This document shows positions 53,709-57,403 of a DNA stretch of 57,403 nt, piece by piece. Numbering within the stretch: the first letter of the stretch is position 1; every line of letters starts with the position of its first letter. The notes under the pieces are model-generated. The model searched no databases, was not told the DNA's origin, and was given only the letters and a program-made list of their open reading frames with translations. The stretch is from the IMG/VR virus record IMGVR_UViG_3300046170_000265, positions 1 to 57,403 of that record. One strand, given 5' to 3'. Source of the DNA: a virus. The position numbers and the translations under genes were made by a program.

Positions 53709-54704
53709 CTATGATTGGGGATTTAGATATTTCCGCACTAAAGCTTCATCGTCAGCGTTTGGCTGCTGTGCGCCGCTGCCGCCAGAAAAATCTAGCTGGT
53801 CAGCAGATGGGTAAGGATGGTTGCCCTCACCGTGAATAATATTGTTATAGACATGAATAAGGTTAACGAGGTTGAGCCGAAGCTCTTCCGGGTCATTGGT
53901 CTGGTCTAGATTACCAAACGCAGCGTTCAGCTGCTGTAGTTCGAAGTTGGATACCTGACCAAGTGCGCCGCCTGTTGGTGATGCTTCACGCATAGCCTGA
54001 AGCTTGTCAAAACCAGCGTTACCTTTGATTGTGGTCAAAAGGTTGCCAAGCGTTTTTGCCTTGCTGTTAGGCATACCGCTCATTAACCCAGCCCACCCAG
54101 TTGCGCCGGAAAAGTAATTATTTAAAGCACCGTCATCGGTAATATCGTTCTGGATAATTTCCAAAGCTCTAGCACCAGCATCATTAACGATGTCTGAAGA
54201 TGCTTGTTTGGTTGCATTACCGCTTGAGCCTTTGCCTTTGCCAGCGTTCATTGCTTTCTGGGCTTGGGCTTCTCGTAGCTTCGCTAGAACAGCTGAATTG
54301 TAATCTTGGGTCTCATAGCCACGATTTGCATCTTGGATTGCACCAAACTCGTCTGTTGCTGCTTGTAAGGCATTCAAACCGCCTTGGGCTGAACCACCTA
54401 TCATTTTACCACCAATACGCATGAGTGCTTCATTTGTGCCGATTTGACGGCTGGGTGGCGGCGGTACATTCATTGGAGCTGCTGAGCGTCTATTTTGGCT
54501 GCTATTTGGGATTGCCATATAGGGAGCTGAGCCGCTTAGTGCGCCTTGGCCTTGCTTTGGTGAATTAGGCTCACTCAAGACGCCATTTACGCTGCTCGTT
54601 GTGCCTCCAAAAACGTTTTCGGGTATGTACCCGTAATTTTTCATGTAGTATTCGATAAGGTCAGAGCCGAAATTTTCAGTGCCGCCGTATTGTTGCTTCA
54701 TCAT
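53709..54704 (-). CDS. Putative internal virion (ejection) protein, prophage B
   Basis: 331 residues, intact. Matches the A protein in GFDKLQAMREASPTGGALGQ, FELQQLNAAFGNLDQ and HVYNNIIHGEGNHPYPSADQ. N-terminal half is low complexity with Pro and Gln. It overlaps the upstream ejection-type gene by four bases. No enzymatic motif. Confidence 0.65.
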   Translation of the reverse strand: MMKQQYGGTENFGSDLIEYYMKNYGYIPENVFGGTTSSVNGVLSEPNSPKQGQGALSGSAPYMAIPNSSQNRRSAAPMNVPPPPSRQIGTNEALMRIGGKMIGGSAQGGLNALQAATDEFGAIQDANRGYETQDYNSAVLAKLREAQAQKAMNAGKGKGSSGNATKQASSDIVNDAGARALEIIQNDITDDGALNNYFSGATGWAGLMSGMPNSKAKTLGNLLTTIKGNAGFDKLQAMREASPTGGALGQVSNFELQQLNAAFGNLDQTNDPEELRLNLVNLIHVYNNIIHGEGNHPYPSADQLDFSGGSGAQQPNADDEALVRKYLNPQS

Positions 54705-55762
54705 CCAAACCCCCTATAAACACCCGGCTCATATTGGTTATAAGGGCCGGTGTAAGCTGTTTGAGCCGGTGGTTGGACAGCGGGTTGTGCGCCACTACCA
54801 GTGAAAAAATTACCTAACTGTGGCCCATATTCGCCGCCAAAGCCGAAACCAGCTTTCATACCACCAAGAGTGGCTGAGAGTGGGTCAACTGTGTTTGCTT
54901 TGACTTGCCCGACTGACTGAGGTGCGTTGTTCAGAATACCGGCGTTGTACCGCATATACTGGTCAAGAGCGAAATCACGATTACCGTCAAAATTGGCTCT
55001 GGCGTCATTCATAAATCCTTGGTCGTTGGCCCGTCTGAGTTCGCCAGCTTGCAGCATTTGCGCCGCGCCAGCGTTAGTTTGGCCCATGCCGTAAAGGTTG
55101 GCGAGATTGGCGTTAGCACCGGTCATATTGTCTAGCTGGTTCTGTTGGGCTGTCATTGAGCGATTAATCAAGCTGTCTTGAATATTTGCTGATGTATCTG
55201 CTTTTCTGTCTAGGAAACCACGCTCAAGAATTGCTTCTCGAACACCCCGTCTGCTGGAGTTGGTGTTTCCAGTTGCTGATGAGCTTAGGCCAGTGTTTGG
55301 CAGCTGGTTTTCCATCAGGTTGCGATAATCATCTCGCATCGCATTTTTTAGCAATGGGTCTGAATTATTTGAAGCATAGTTGATTGCGTTACCCAGCATA
55401 TCGCCAGACGCTTGGTTATATAGGTTTGCGTAATTGTTAGCGAAGCCACGGCCTGTGTTCATAAAATTAGTGGCGTCATTTGCACCGGCCTGACCAGTGC
55501 CTTCCATGCTATTAAGAGCGTCCAGTCTGTGTATTGTTCAGCCCTGCGAAGGTTGGCCATTGTAATACCCTGCACCCAGAGATGCATTCAGAGCATCAGT
55601 GCCGCCACTATACATATCTCCAATGTATGGTTTGGCTAGGTTGAAGCCAGCCATTGGGCATCGATAGCCGCTTTGGTTAGCACGTTGCTGGTTTTTGGCT
55701 GACTTATTCGCCATGACGCCGCCAATAACGGCCCCTGCAATTTGTCCCCACAATAGGTTCAA
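54701..55762 (-). CDS. Putative ejection protein, prophage B (frameshifted)
   Basis: N-terminus MNLLWGQIAGAVIGGVMANK is a Gly-rich hydrophobic helix as in A. Frame breaks near 55,550 and 55,525: repairing two single-base indels gives FAGLNNTQTG then ALNSMEGTG. Only one LYNQA unit, against four or five in A. C-terminus FGFGGEYGPQLGNFFTGSGA and NQYEPGVYRGFG. Confidence 0.6.
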
Positions 55763-55777
55763 TTCCTCTTTAATTTT

Positions 55778-56056
55778 TTATACATCGACCCAAGTCGTTC
55801 CATTGAACAAGACAAGACCCTCTGAGCTGTCGCCCAAGGCATCCCACGGGGAAATGTTGTATTTTAGCATCCCTTTAATTGGGTTTGCTGGCGGTTGGTC
55901 TAGAACCTCTACTCCTGCAACTGCAAGTGAGCGGATTGCTGCTTCTAAACGTTGTAATTCATCTTGAAGATATCGCTGGAAACCATCTTCCAAAACTGGA
56001 GGCGTTCCCCTGCTATAGCCGTTGATGACCACATTATTCTTATCGTTTACTGCCAT
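55778..56056 (-). CDS. Small conserved virion-operon protein, prophage B
   Basis: 92 residues, MAVNDKNNVVINGYSRGTPP to FNGTTWVDV, from ATG 56,056. Clear homologue of 13,580-13,852. Ends 15 bases before the next gene start. Function unknown. Confidence 0.7.
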   Translation of the reverse strand: MAVNDKNNVVINGYSRGTPPVLEDGFQRYLQDELQRLEAAIRSLAVAGVEVLDQPPANPIKGMLKYNISPWDALGDSSEGLVLFNGTTWVDV

Positions 56057-57403
56057 TACACCGCCCTGTCGTAGTAACATCCAAGTCGAAGCCCGACAGT
56101 TCAAAGTCGGCATAATCGTCAATGCCTTTGCTGAACTTGTAACTGAGGTATCGACCAGCTGCCCTGCTATCGACCTTATAATCTGAGGTAATATCGAAGG
56201 TGGTTGTGGTGCTGTAGGTTGGCGTGTTGTTTGGTAGGTCAGATGCGCCAAATTCTATTGTTAGCGATGTGTTGGAACTGTTTGTGGTTGCTACCTGTGG
56301 CAGCATACGAGTGACGACTTTGTAGCCATCTAATGGTTCACGGATTTCATCTAAATCTATGCCTATGCGTTCAACAAATGGTGGCTTTGTAGCTTGTGCG
56401 TCCACGTTAAACGCCATGCTGCCTTGGTCAGACAAATCCAAGCCATAAAGCTTTGAACTGCTGATACCGTTACCACTATCCGTGTTTCCAACCATAATTG
56501 TATGACGGTTTTTGCTGTCTTCTTGGTCGTAATAAGAACCACCAATATTGTCGTATGTTCCGGTGGATGCAGCATAGGTGCTTACCGTGTCCACATTGGC
56601 TGTTGTTCCGGCTGATACGTTGGGAAGGTCATAAAAGCTCCAGCTGCTGTTTCTTATATTGAAAACAGCTGCTCTGTTGCATCTTGCAGTGTCTGGAAAA
56701 CCTACGAGGCTATCCCCGGATTTATAACAAAACATGATTTCATCCAGCACCTTGTTATGCTGCACAAAGCATCTGTCTGCATTTGCGAAGTTAAGGCCGG
56801 TGAAAATGAAATTTCGTGTTTTCTCATCGCAGATGCTCATTTTGGTTGTGCCATCTGTCACGTAAATATCGTGCGTTCCAAAGACAAAATGCTTCCCGTT
56901 AGCCTCTGCGATACAATTTTGGCTAATAACGCCCTCATCACCAAACAATTTTCTAAATCCAAATATAAAAGTACCGCCAACAAATTCGACCAGCATTGCT
57001 TCTGTTGAACTGTAGATAATGAAATTTGTACCCAGCTCTGCACCATCTACAATTGAGGTTTGCATTTGGACTAGGTCATTAAAGCCCGCTGACTTCTGGG
57101 TATCATTTTCATCCCAACTATCTGGGATTGAGTTACCTGAAACCAATTTGAGAACCGGACACGGTTTGGAAAATTAGTTGAACCTTGGGTGACATTCAGG
57201 GCCAACATAAAATCACCGAAAGGGCGTAACGCTTTTGTGCGCCAAGTGCTATCCCAGTTGGTAGGTCAGCAAAGTTTGTCGCCGATCCGACTCTAAACAG
57301 CAGGAACACGGTCTGGCCTGTTGATGTAAGCAACGTCTGCAAGTGAAGACATGGTGAAAGCACGGGGGTCGGTAGCCCCTGAGATTGAACCACTTCTGTC
57401 CGT
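56040..57403 (-). CDS. Large tail protein, prophage B, partial and frameshifted
   Basis: Runs off the right edge. Matches A 13,855-15,468: SAGFNDLVQ, ELGTNFIIYSS, LVEFVGGTFIFGF, FVFGTHDIYVTDGTTK, SFYDLPNVSAGTTANVD, KLYGLDLSDQGS, DSRAAGRYLSYKFS. At least three single-base lesions lie near 57,147, 57,264 and 57,298, and a fourth near the stop (56,045-56,060). The N-terminal part in repaired frame reads TNWDSTWRTKALRPFGDFML. Confidence 0.7.

Noticed and set aside
1-57403. Tandem duplication of one phage's structural module
   Set aside because: Virion genes of A and B differ at many silent sites and in repeats and domain content, and the two blocks belong to phages separated by an integrase and an att core.
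1-57403. CRISPR array or insertion sequence
   Set aside because: No regularly spaced direct repeats with unique spacers and no transposase gene or paired terminal repeats were seen.

Overview
The window holds parts of two related temperate podovirus-like prophages. They lie head to tail on the same strand and share one attachment site. I call them A (left, 1 to about 32,520) and B (right, about 32,525 to 57,403). The best guide to the host is the attachment core at 32,525-32,575, which is the 3' half of a tRNA-Asn gene (anticodon GTT, encoded CCA). With the gene content (T7-type replication genes, a cobalamin-type ribonucleotide reductase and ThyX), this suggests an alphaproteobacterium, possibly marine Rhodobacterales or a relative. 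That host call is inference.

Prophage A reads leftward. From its integrase end it has: a tyrosine integrase (31,475-32,446); two small genes; a single-subunit T7-type RNA polymerase (27,639-30,518); a replication block of SSB, endonuclease I, primase-helicase, MazG, family A DNA polymerase and 5'-3' exonuclease; and a nucleotide block of DUF3310, ribonucleotide reductase and ThyX. A 325-residue unknown and a 0.6 kb regulatory gap follow. The virion block is tail fibre, tail protein, two probable ejection proteins, a 1,515-residue polyvalent protein with an HExxH motif, small and large terminase, portal, a small helical protein, scaffold and major capsid protein. A runs off the left edge. Five copies of one element, minus-strand core AATTGGTTTCACCT, sit before middle genes and are probably promoters for the phage RNA polymerase.

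The junction (32,460-32,920) carries the tRNA-Asn fragment inside a dense array of AAGCGA/TCGCTT sites. Next comes the only convincing plus-strand gene, a 774-residue protein of unknown function with two helix-turn-helix-like regions and a long coiled coil. It is adjacent to att and convergent with B's lysis genes, the usual place for a lysogenic-conversion or immunity gene.

Prophage B then runs leftward from the right edge of the window to 35,249. From left to right it shows lysis genes (GH108 endolysin, small secreted protein, 3-TM holin, two small membrane proteins), tail-fibre genes with an S74 chaperone domain, a head-tail adaptor, three small conserved proteins (one a 27-residue cysteine-rich microprotein), then capsid, scaffold, portal, terminases, polyvalent protein and ejection/tail proteins in the same order as A. 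The virion proteins of A and B align along their length but the DNA is clearly diverged, so these are two different phages and not a duplication. B from about 43.6 kb rightward, and A left of about 4.4 kb, contain many single-base frameshifts, mostly in short homopolymers; genes between 4.4 and 43.5 kb look intact. No CRISPR array, insertion sequence, rRNA or complete tRNA was seen.
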